Source: Actinidia chinensis (Eukaryota; Streptophyta; Magnoliopsida; Ericales; Actinidiaceae). Taken from it: DNA of 22,857 nt. The stretch is taken from contig VIGQ01001608.1 in the NCBI GenBank assembly GCA_009663005.1, positions 1 to 22,857 of the forward strand. The letters are read 5' to 3'. A program made the translations under genes and the position numbers. The notes under the pieces were generated by a model that was not told the DNA's origin, searched no databases, and worked only from the letters and a program-made list of their open reading frames with translations. The stretch's first letter is position 1; the number at the start of each line of letters is the position of its first letter. Shown piece by piece: positions 10,690 to 20,092 of the stretch.

Positions 10690-12359
10690 CCCGCAAATGG
10701 GCAGCCAAGGCTTAATTTCTGGGCAATGGTCATCACATTTTCTTTCTAGGCAATGGCACAACATGTTGTCTAGGGCAATGCACACATGTTCTAGGCAATG
10801 GGCAAGCCATGGCACGCATTTGCCCACCATGGCTCAGATTTCTCGGCATGCAGCCGTGGCACACAGTGCTCGCAATGGGCCGCCATGGCCTAATTTTCTC
10901 CTCGAATGGCACACAATTTCTTTCTTTCCTCGGCCATGGGCTCCTTTGCCCACTTTTTTCTGGCAATGGCTCACAATTTTCTCGGCATGGGCAGCCATGG
11001 CACACATTTGCCCGTCCATGGCTTCAGATTTTTCTCCGTCAATTGTCAGCCATGGCCCAATTTTCTCGGCAATGGCACAACATTTCTCGGCAATGGCCAG
11101 CCATGGCTCAAATTTCTGGGCAATGATCAGCATTTGCACACAAATGCCCAGCCATGGCCCAATTTTCTCGGCAATTGCCCAGCCATGGTTCACATTTCTC
11201 GGCAATGGCACTCATTTCCTCGGCAATGGGCAGCCATGGCTCAGATTTCTCGGCAATGGGCAGCCATGGCCCAATTTTCTCGGCAATGGCACAAAATTTC
11301 TCGGCAATGGGCAGCAATGGCTCACAATTTCTCGGCAATGGGCAGCAATGGCACAAATTTGCCCGGCCATGGCTCAGATTTCTCGGCAATGGGCAGCCAT
11401 GGCCCAATTTTCCTTTTCTCGGCAATGGACAACATTTCTCGGCATGGCCAGCCATTGGCTCAAATTCTGGGCAATGATCAGCATTGGGCACCAATGCCCA
11501 CCACTGCCCGATTTCTCTGCAATTGCCCAGCCATGGTTTTCACTTTCTCGGCAATTGGCACTCATGTTCCTCGCAATGGGCAGCCATGGCTCAGATTTCT
11601 TCTCGGCAATGGGCAGCAAGTGGCCCATTTTCTCGGGCAATGGCAACAAATGTTCCTCGGCAATGGCAGCAATGGCACACATTGCCCGGCAATGGCCAAA
11701 TTTCTCGGCAAATGGCACAACATTTTCTCGGTGCCATTGCCATCCCATGGCTCAAATTTCTGGGCATGATCTGCCTTGGCCACATGCCCAGCCATGGGGC
11801 GCCCCCCCCCCCCCAATTTTTTCTTCTCGGAATTGCCCGCACATGGTTCACAGTTCTCGGCAATGGCACTCATTTTCCTGCGGCCATGGGCAGCCATGGC
11901 CCAATTTTTCCGGCTCGGCAATGGCACAAATTTTTCTCGCCATTGGGCAGCAATGGCTCAGCAATTTCTCGGCAATGGTTAGCAATGGCACCATTTGCCC
12001 GGCCATGGCCTCAAATTTCTTCGGCATGGCCACATTTGCCCGGGCCAGGCTCCAATTTCTCGGCAATGGCAGCCATGGCCCAATTTTTCTCGGCAATGGC
12101 ACAACATTTCTCGGCAATGGCCAGCCTAGCTCAAATTTCTAGGCAATGATCAGCGTGCACAAATGCCCAGCCATGCCCATTGTTTCTCGGGGCAATTGCC
12201 CCCATGGGTTCGAGCATTTCCTCGCAAATGAACGCATTTTCCTCGCATTGGCAGCCATGGCCGCAATTTTCTCGAATGGCACCAATTTTCTCGCCATGGC
12301 ACAATGGGCTCACAATTTCCTCGCAATGGTGGCAGCAATGCACACATTTGGCCCGGGCC

Positions 12360-12525
12360 ATTGTTTTCCAAATTTCGGGGGGGAAGGGGGGAGGGGGATT
12401 GAGGGGGGGTGTCGTGTCCCTTTCCGCACCTCCGCCTGTTTCAGGGAAGCCTTAACCCTGCTTGCTCCCCTTTTTTCTCTATCCCTGGGGGGCGCCAGTG
12501 GCCGTCGAATTTTTCTCGTCGGCAA
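12360..12525. other. Non-repeat G/C-rich island interrupting the IGS array
   Basis: The array stops near 12360 and resumes near 12525. Between them lies a stretch with four plus-strand G runs of 5-7 bases (12377-12383, 12386-12391, 12393-12397, 12403-12409), fitting a G-quadruplex pattern, followed by a pyrimidine-rich part. It resembles neither the array nor the rRNA genes nor the LINEs. Its origin is unknown, and a misassembly is possible. Confidence 0.6.
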
Positions 12526-13998
12526 TGTCAACAACATTTTCTCGGCAATGGCCAGCCATGGCTTCAATTTTCTAGGCAATGATCAGCCGTGGCACACAAA
12601 TGCCCAGCCATGGCCCAATTTTCTCGGCCAACGTCTTCCCAGCAGGTTTCACATTTCTTTTCTCGCAATGGCACTCATTTCCTCGGCAATGGGCAACCAT
12701 GGCCCAATTTTCTCGGCAATGGCACAAAATTTCTCGGCAATGGGCGGCAATGGGCAGCAATGGCTAACAATTTCTCGGCAATGGCCAGCCATGGCCCAAT
12801 TTTCTCGGCAATGGCACAAATTTTCTCGGCAATGGGCAGCCATGGCTCAAATTTCTGGGCAATTGCCCAGCAAGGGCTCACATTTCCAGGCAATGGCACA
12901 TCATTTCTCGGCAATGGCCAGCCATGGCTAAAATTTCTGGGCAATTGCCCAGCCAGGGCTCACATTTCCAGGCAATGGCACAACATTTCTCGGCAATGGC
13001 CAACCATGGCTCAAAATTCTGGGCAAGGGCTCACAATTTCTCGGCAATGGGCAGCCATGGCACGCATTTGCCAGGCCATGGCTCAGATTTCTCGGCAATG
13101 GGCAGCCATGGCTCAAATTTCTGGGCAATGGCTCACAATTTCTAGGCAATGATCAGCCTAGGCACACAAATGCCCGCCATGGGCCCAATTTTTCTCGGCA
13201 TTGCCCAGCCAGGGTTACATTTGCTCGCAATGGCACTCATTTCTCGGGCAATGGCCACATGCCCGCATTTGCCCGGCCATGCTTAACTTTCTCGGCAATG
13301 GGAAGCCATTGCCCAATTGTTCCCTCGGCAATGGCACAAACTTTCTTGGCAATGGGCAGCCATGGCTAAAATTTCTGGGCAAATGGCGCACATTTTTCTA
13401 GGCAATGTGCAGCCATGGCACGCATTTGGCGGACCCGCCATGGCTCAGATTTCTCGGCAATGGGATTGGCAGCCATGGCTCAAATTTCTGCAATGGCTCC
13501 AATTTCTAGGCAATATCATCCTAGGCACATAAATGGATGCCCAGCCATGGCCCAAATTTTCCTCAGCAATGCCCAGCCATGGTTCACTTTCTTCCTCGGC
13601 AATATGGCACTCATTTCCTCGGCAATGGGCAGCCATGGTCACGCATTGCCCGGGCCATGCCTTAAATTTCTCGCAATGGGGAAGCCTTCCCAATTTTCTA
13701 ACAATGGCACAACATTTCTTGGCAATGGGCAGCCATGGCTAAAATTTCTGAGCATGGCTCCCATTTTCCCGGCCATGGCTCAGATTTCTCGGCACATGGG
13801 CAAGCCATGGGCCCAATTTTCTATGTCATGGCACAACATTTCTCGTGCAATGGCAGCCATGGCTCAAATTTCTTTCTGGGAATTGCTCACAATTTCTCTG
13901 GCAATTGGGCCGGCCAATGGCACACATTTGCCGCAGCCATGGCCTCAGATTTCTCGCGGCAATGGGGCAGCCATGGCCGCAATTTTCTTCCTTTCTTT

Positions 13999-14222
13999 CT
14001 CGGCAATGGGCAGCAATGGCTCACAATTTCTCGGCAATGGGCAGCCATGGCACGCATTTGCCCGGCCATGGCTCAGATTTCTCGGCAATGGGCAGCCATG
14101 GCCCAATTTTCTCGGCAATGGGCAGCAATGGCTCACAATTTCTCGGCAATGGGCAGCCATGGCACGCATTTGCCCGGCCATGGCTCAGATTTCTCGGCAA
14201 TGGGCAGCCATGGCCCAATTTT
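13999..14222. repeat. Perfect 112-bp tandem duplication within the IGS array
   Basis: Two adjacent copies, 13999-14110 and 14111-14222, are identical over all 112 bp. Each holds four subunits (CAGCAATGGCTCACAA, CAGCCATGGCACGC, the TTTGCCCGGCCATGGCTCAG variant and CAGCCATGGCCCAA). Such identity amid otherwise ragged units points to a recent local unequal exchange or replication slippage. Confidence 0.9.
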
Positions 14223-15050
14223 CTCGGCAATGGAACAACATTTCTCGGCAATGGCCAGCCATGACTCAAATTTATGGGCAATGGCCCAATTTTCTCGGCA
14301 ATTGTCCAGCCGTGGCTAACATTTCTCGGCACTGGCCAGCCATGGCTCACAATTGCCCGGCCATGGCTCACAATTTCTGGGCAATGGGCAGACATGGCAC
14401 ACATTTGCCCGGCCATGGCTCATATTTCTCGGCAATGGGCAGCCTTGGAACCATGCCTCGCCATGGCACTCATTTTTCCGGGGCAATGGGCTGCCATGGC
14501 TCAAATTCGTCGGCATGGCTCACATTGTCTGGGCAATGATCAGCCGTGGCACACATTTGCCCAGCCATGGCCCAATTTTCTCGCAATTGGGGGGGGCCCA
14601 GCCATTGCTCACATTTCTCGCAATGGCCTCATTTCCTCCTCGGCAATGGGCACCAATGGCACGCATTTGCCCCCTTCCATGGATCAGATTTCTCTGCAAT
14701 GGCAGCCAGGCCCCAATTTTCCTCGGCAATGGGAAGCAAACTTTCTTTCCTTTTCTTTCTCAGGCATGGCGCAATGGCTCACAATTTCTGCAAATGGCAA
14801 TCAAATGGCACACATTTGCCCGGCATGGCTCAGATTTCCTCTCTCGGCAATGGGCAACCTGGCCCAATTTTTCTCAGCAATGGCAACAACATTTCTCGGC
14901 AATGGCCACCATGGCTCAAATTTCTGGGCAATGATCTGTCTTTTTGCACACGAAATGGCCCACCCATGGCTCAGATTTCTTTCTCCGCAATGGCCAGCCA
15001 GGCTTCAAATTTTCTGGCAATGCACACCTTTCTAGGCAACCTGCAATAAT

Positions 15051-15552
15051 TGCCCAGTCCTTGTCAATCGATGGCCCCCAATCGTCTCAACCATGGCGGA
15101 CATGTCAAGTAGTTGGCACACAATATGCCCCTCAATGGCCCATTTTCTCAGTCGATGGCACCTTGGGGCCAGCAATGGGGCAGCCTTGGCATGTCAGGCA
15201 CACATTGCCCTGTCATGGGGCTGCATTGGCAATGGTCGATGGCACACAATTGCCCAGGCCAGGGGCTGCAATTGGCAATCTCGTAGCCAATAATTGCCTA
15301 CCAATGGGCAGCCCATGTCAAGAGTCATGTGGCACGCATTTTGCGCCCAGCCTGTGGGCAAGCATTGGAAGTTCCTTTTTCTCGCACATGTTTACCCATC
15401 AATGGGCACCAAGTCAAATCGTTGGGAAGCTTAGCACAAACATAGCACTGCAGGCTTGCACTTCGCCACCGTTTTTGCATTTATATGGAAAACATTTGTG
15501 TCGGAGCGGTCGCCTTGGGTGCCCTTTTTCGATACTTTGGCTTAATTTTGGG
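15051..15552. other. IGS transition zone next to the 25S 3' side
   Basis: Diverged array words (GATGGCACACAATTGCCC, CAATGGGCAGCCCATG, CAATGGGCACC) continue to about 15420. They are followed by about 130 bp of unique sequence. No gene is visible. The segment lies where the last 250 or so nucleotides of the 25S gene and the terminator region would be expected. I could not recognise the conserved 25S 3' end in it. Confidence 0.6.
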
Positions 15553-16523
15553 GGGCGTTCATTCATAATCCGACGCACGGTATCTTCGCGCCACGGCTTT
15601 CAACCAAGCGCGATGACTCAAGGGCCGGGTTTGCGAATCAACGGTTCCCCCTCTCGACTATGAGGTTTGAATTACTATTGTCACACTATCATCAGTCGGG
15701 TAAAACTAAACCTGTCTCACGACGGCTAACCCAGCTCACGTTCTATTGGTGGGTGAACCCTCCAACACTTGGTGAATTCTGCTTCACAATGATGGAAGAG
15801 CCGACATCGAAGGATCAAAAGCAAGTCCTATGAACGCTTGGCTGCCACAAGCCAGTTAATCCCCTGTTGTAACTTTCTGACAACGGCCACTCTAGCTTCA
15901 AATTCCCTAAGTCTAAAGTATCGTTAGGCCAGCCTTTCACACTGTTCGTATTCGAGCTGGAAATCAGAATCAAACGAGGGCTTTTTAACCCATTTTTTTT
16001 TCTGTTTTTTTTTTTTTTTTGACCCTTCTGTTCCACACGAGATTTCGGTTCTCGTTGAGCTCATCTTAGGCACCTGCGTTAATCTTTTAACAGATGTGCC
16101 GCCCCATGCAAACTCCCCACCTGACAATGCTTCCGCCCGGATCGGCCCGCCGAGCTGGCCTTCGGTGCGCAAAATCTGGGCAGTGCCCCGCCTCCGATTC
16201 ATCGGAATAAGTAAAATAATGTGAAAAGTAGTGGTATTTCACTTTGCCCTTTCCGGCTGCCCCACTTATCCTACACCTCTCAGTCATTTCACAAGTCGTA
16301 CTGAGTCAAGCTCAACAGGGTTCTTCTTTTCCCCTCTGATTCTGCCAAGCCAGTTCCCTTGGCTGTGGTTTCTCCTGGATAGTAGACAGGGACCGTGGGA
16401 ATCTCGTTAATATCCATTCATGTGCGCGTACTAAGTTAGATACGAGGCATTTGGTCTACCTTAATAGAGTCATAGTTACTCCCGCCGTTTACCACCACCC
16501 CTCGCTTGGTGAATTTCTTCACT

Positions 16524-16557
<34 letters not shown>

Positions 16558-18415
16558 CGTTAGGCAATCCGCAGGGAACCATCGCCAATGCTTTGTTTTT
16601 AATTAAACGTCGTATTCCCCTTGTCCGGACCAGTTCTGAGTCTGACTGTTCGCGACCTCGGGGAGGCCCCCGTGGGAAGCCGTTCCCCCTCCGTCCCGCT
16701 GCCCCCCGGGCCGGTTCATATCGGGTGACCCGCCCTCCCTCTCAGCCGCGGGAGCGCTCGAGCATCCACGACAAGCCTACGTGTTCGGGAACTGGACCCC
16801 CCCCGTGCCCAGCCCTCAGAGCCAAACCTTTTCCCGAAGTACGGTCTTTTGCCGACTTCCCTTGCCTCATTGTTCCATCGACCATAGGCTGGTTCAACCT
16901 TGGGAGACCTGATGCGGTTATGAGGTACGACCGGGCGTGGAACGCACTTCTTTCCTCCGGATTTTCAAGGCCCCGGGGGCGCACCGGACACCACGCGACG
17001 TGCGGTTCTCTTCCAGCCGCTGGACCCTACTCCGGCTGAGCCGTTTTTCCAAGGGTGGCATGCTGTTAAACAGAACAGATAAACTCTTCCCTAGGCCCCC
17101 GCCGACGCCTCGCGGTACTCCCTAGACGTTGCCTTCAATCCGCACGTCCCGGTTCAGGAAATTTTAACCCAACAAACTAACCGATTCCTTTCGAAGTTCG
17201 CGCTGAACGCTCTCTCTGTCGGGCTTCCCCCGACTCTTAGGATGATCTAACCCATGTGCAAGTCGCGTTCACATGGAACCTTTTCCCCTCTTCACCTTCA
17301 AAGTTCTCAGTTGAATATTTGCTACTTACCACCAATATCCTCTCCCAACGGCCGCTCCCGCCCGGGCCTCAACTCCCAGGTTTTGCAGCGACCCCTGCGC
17401 CCTCCTACTCATCGGGGCCTAGCACTTGCCTGACGCCGGTATGGTTCCGCGCGCCGTTCAGCGCCATCCATTTTCTGGGCTCGTGATGTCGGCAGGCGAG
17501 TTGTTACAACACACACTCCTTAGCGGATTTTCGACTTCCATGACCACCGTCCTGCTGTCTTAATCGACCCAACATGCCCTTTGTGGGTTCTAGGTTGAGG
17601 CGCTAGTTAGGCAAACCGTAACCCGGCTTCGGGTTCATCCCGCATCGCAGTTCTGCTTACCAAAAATGGCCCACTTGGAGCTCCGATTTCCGGGCGCGGC
17701 CAACAACAAGCCGCGCCGTCCTATACCTATTTAAAGTTTGAGAATAGGGTCCGAGTCGTTGCGCCCCCGATGCCCGTCTAATCATTGGCTTTACCCATAA
17801 ACTCGCACCACGGGCCTCAAGATCTATCCTGATGGAAACTTCGGAGGGACCAGCTACTAGACGGTTTCGATTAGTCCTTTCGCTCCCCTATACCCAAGTC
17901 AGACTAACTATTTGCACTCAGTATCGCTGCGGTCCTCCACCAGAGTTTCCTCTGGCTTCGGCCGCCCGCAGTCATAGTTTCACTCATCTTTCTGGTCCCG
18001 CCAGGCATTGGCTCACACCGAACCCGTTCTCATGAAGATCAGTCGGTCGGGGTGCAAACCCGCTAGGGGACCCGCCAATCACTCTTAACACCTTACGGGT
18101 TTACTGCCCGTTGACTCGCACACATGTCAGACTCCTTGGTCCTTGTTTCAAGACGGGCCGAATGGGGAGCCCCAGGCCGGTGCCCAGGAGCGCGCAGATG
18201 CCGAAGCACGCCAAAGTCGGCGTCGCTGTCCGAGCCACGATCGAGGCAAAGGCGTCTCAAACGGCGTAACAACTAACTGCCCGGGCTTTGGCCTCCGCCC
18301 CAATCCGCACGATCACCGCCCCGAGTCTATCGGCAGACCCGGCTATTAACCGTTCCCACATCCGACCGAGGCGCATGCGCCGGCCCCCATTACCGCTTCC
18401 CTCCCGACAATTTCC

Positions 18416-18454
<39 letters not shown>

Positions 18455-18829
18455 CCCTCGCGGTACTGTTTGCTTATCGGTCTCTCGCCCATATTTATCC
18501 TTGGACGTAATTTACCGCCCGATTGGGGCTTGCCATTTCCCAAACAAAAACGCCGACTCGTCGACAGCGCCTCGTGGTGCTACAGGGTCTGGGCACGACG
18601 GGCTCTCACCCTCTCTGTCTGCCCCCGTTCAGGGGACTTGGGCCCGGTCCCGCCGCTGATGCCGCTTCTCCAGACTACAATGTCGGATAACGAGATCGCC
18701 CCGATTTTCAAGCTGGTGCTATTCGGTTCCTCGCCCGTTACGAAGGGAATTCCTTGTCGTTACTATCTTCTTTTCCTCCTCTTATGATTGCTACACTCGC
18801 GGGTAATCCCGCCTGACCTGGGGTCGCGA
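15553..18829 (-). rRNA. 25S (26S) rRNA gene, 3' end not recognisable
   Basis: The minus strand begins at 18829 with the 25S start (CCGCCTGACCTGGGGTCGCG on plus, 18809-18828). Familiar 25S blocks follow throughout, for example CACTTGGTGAATTCTGCTTC (15769-15788), GTTCCACACGAGATTTC (16030-16046) and ACAGATGTGCCGCCCCA (16090-16106) on plus. Recognisable homology ends near GGGCGTTCATTCATAATCC (15553). About 260 nt that usually follow to the 3' end are not seen. The gene is otherwise full length or slightly longer than expected, with many small indels. The sarcin-ricin loop region is altered (15643-15662), and an A/T-tract insertion lies at 15990-16020. As written it is unlikely to give a functional rRNA. 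Confidence 0.93.
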
Positions 18830-19052
18830 ATCGAAGCCGTGATAACGGCACATAAGGGTCAAAAGTAAACCATTAGCAATGGGGGCAAGCACCAGGAACG
18901 CACACGGTTTTTGCAACCAACCGACTTGTTGGGACCGTCCATTGCAATGACTTTCATTTTTTTTAGAGGCCGACCGTTCACTATGTGCACGGGGGGCCAA
19001 ATCCCCACCCACAACCCCACCTTGGTAAGGTTGATTTGGGTGGCGACACAAG
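18830..19052 (-). other. Internal transcribed spacer 2 (ITS2)
   Basis: These 223 bp lie between the 25S start and the 5.8S 3' end, a normal length for a flowering plant ITS2. No coding content is apparent. The boundaries come from the conserved ends of the two flanking rRNA genes. Confidence 0.88.
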
Positions 19053-19221
19053 GCGTGACGCCCCAGAGCAGACGTGCCCTGCCCAATGGCTTCATCAGGG
19101 AACTTTGCGTTCAAAAACTCGATGGTTTCACGGGATTCTGCAATTCAACACCGAGTATCGCATTTCGCTACGTTCTTCAATCGATGCGGGCCGAGATTCC
19201 ACCGTTGCCGAGAGTCGTTTC
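19053..19221 (-). rRNA. 5.8S rRNA gene
   Basis: The minus strand runs from about 19221 (plus: CGTTGCCGAGAGTCGTTT) through the highly conserved core (plus: GTATCGCATTTCGCTACGTT at 19154-19173; GGGATTCTGCAATTC at 19132-19146) to the GCGTGACGCCC end (19053-19063). The length is 169 nt against about 160-165 usually, owing to small insertions such as an extra T in GGTTTCACGGG. It sits between ITS1 and ITS2 in the standard 45S order. Confidence 0.95.
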
Positions 19222-19475
19222 GTTCAGAAGAGCAAGCACCACAAGCACCCAAAAACGGTGCATGGATGTTTGCAAGAATTCTGTTACAAGTTCCTTGACG
19301 CGTTTTCGCGCCGTGGTTCGTTGTTTTGCACCGGTGGAATTAGAGTGTCACCCATAGGCAACACTGAGCACACCCGGTCAAGGGAAGAAAAAGTAGGCTA
19401 TAAAACCAAACTTTTTGCTTCCCCCCGATGGTATTATAACAAGGTCGCCGGGTCATCTGCTGGGCAGGTTGTCGA
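19222..19475 (-). other. Internal transcribed spacer 1 (ITS1) with angiosperm core motif
   Basis: These 254 bp lie between the 18S 3' end and the 5.8S. On the minus strand, 19312-19291 reads GGCGCGAAAACGCG followed by TCAAGGAA. This matches the conserved flowering-plant ITS1 motif GGCRY-N(4-7)-GYGYCAAGGAA, and it is the best taxonomic marker in the window. Confidence 0.9.
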
Positions 19476-20071
19476 CAATGAATCCTTTCCGCAGGTTCAC
19501 CTAGTCAACTCTTTTTACGACTTCTTCTCCTCCTTCCTCTAAATATAAGGTTCATGGACTTCTCGGCGTCGCCGCGGCAGCGAACCGCCCACGATCGCCG
19601 CGATCCGAACACTTACCAAACCGGACCATTCAATCGGTAGGAGCGAGGTGCGGTGTGGTCCCACTTGCAGGTGCCGGAGTCAACTCCTCTCTTACTTCCG
19701 GTCCGCTCTTACTAGGAATTCCTCGTGAAGACAACACTTGCAATGATCTATCCCCATCCCGATGAAATTTCAAGATTAACCCCTGGCCTGTCGTGCCAAG
19801 GCTATAAACTCGTTGAATACATCAGTGTAGCGTCGCGGCGTTGCGGGGGGCCCAGAACAATCTAAGGGCATCACAGACCTGTTTATTGCCTCAAACTTCC
19901 GTGGCCTAAGGGCCATAGTTCCCCTACTAAGAGCGAGCTGTGGAGTGTCACCCTCCACATGGCTAGGTTAGCAGCTGAGGTCTCGTTCGTTAACCGAATT
20001 AACAGACAATCCTCCACCAACTGAGAACGTCCTGCACCACCACCCATATAATCAAGAAAGGAGCTCTCAGT
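19476..20071 (-). rRNA. 18S rRNA gene, 3' part (interrupted by LINE B)
   Basis: The minus strand enters at about 20071, directly next to LINE B, with CTCTCAGT / GAAAGGAGCT target sequence. It runs through recognisable 18S blocks (plus: GCACCACCACCCAT, GCATCACAGACCTGTTTATTG, ACTAGGAATTCCTCGT) and ends at the GGTTCACC...GGATT 3' end (19476-19500). It is about 0.6 kb, which complements the 1.3-kb 5' part at the other end of the repeat. It belongs to the next rDNA copy, whose 5' part lies beyond LINE B. The 1390-1400 universal region (19646-19708) is scrambled relative to the near-invariant canonical sequence, which indicates decay or poor sequence. Confidence 0.95.
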
Positions 20072-20092
20072 GAATCAGAAAGAGCTCTCAGT
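20051..20092 (+). repeat. Duplicated 18S target sequence at the LINE B 5' junction
   Basis: Two near-identical target copies lie in a row: ATCAAGAAAGGAGCTCTCAG plus T (20051-20071) and ATCAGAAAGAGCTCTCAGT (20074-20092). Canonical 18S has a single ATCAAGAAAGAGCTCTCAGT followed by CTGTC. After the second copy the sequence leaves 18S entirely (CGCTCTCATTC). The first copy is the target flank. The second is either part of the element's own 5' end or a by-product of insertion. Confidence 0.88.

Larger units (their letters stand above)
10690..15050. repeat. IGS subrepeat array of the rDNA unit (CTCGGCAATGG / CAGCCATGG family)
   Basis: About 4.4 kb is built from units of roughly 21-31 bp, each starting TTTCTCGGCAATGG (or TTTCTGGGCAATGG) and continuing GCAGCCATGGCTCA, GCAGCCATGGCCCA or CACAACA. 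A marker word, CAATGATCAG, recurs at 11121, 11472, 12144, 12577, 13147 and 14534, which suggests a higher-order repeat of about 350 bp with losses and insertions. The units lack stop codons in several frames, so the array yields open frames up to 500 codons on both strands. These are low-complexity shadows, not genes. Many units differ by single-base changes or missing bases. Confidence 0.93.

Noticed and set aside
10640..12142. A 500-codon plus-strand open frame, and others up to 374 codons (for example 13415-14539), in the IGS
   Set aside because: They are translations of a tandem repeat whose units lack stops in several frames and on both strands. The products are only repeats of words such as SAMGSHG and GNGQPW, with no domain.
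10690..15050. Regular short repeats considered as a CRISPR-like array
   Set aside because: The units are imperfect, have no constant spacer length, and sit in a plant rDNA spacer next to a Pol I promoter. This is an IGS subrepeat array.
16506..17039. Open frame of 177 codons within the 25S gene, and similar ones across ITS and 18S
   Set aside because: The DNA is rRNA gene or ITS sequence on the minus strand. The open frames are chance effects of GC-rich rDNA.
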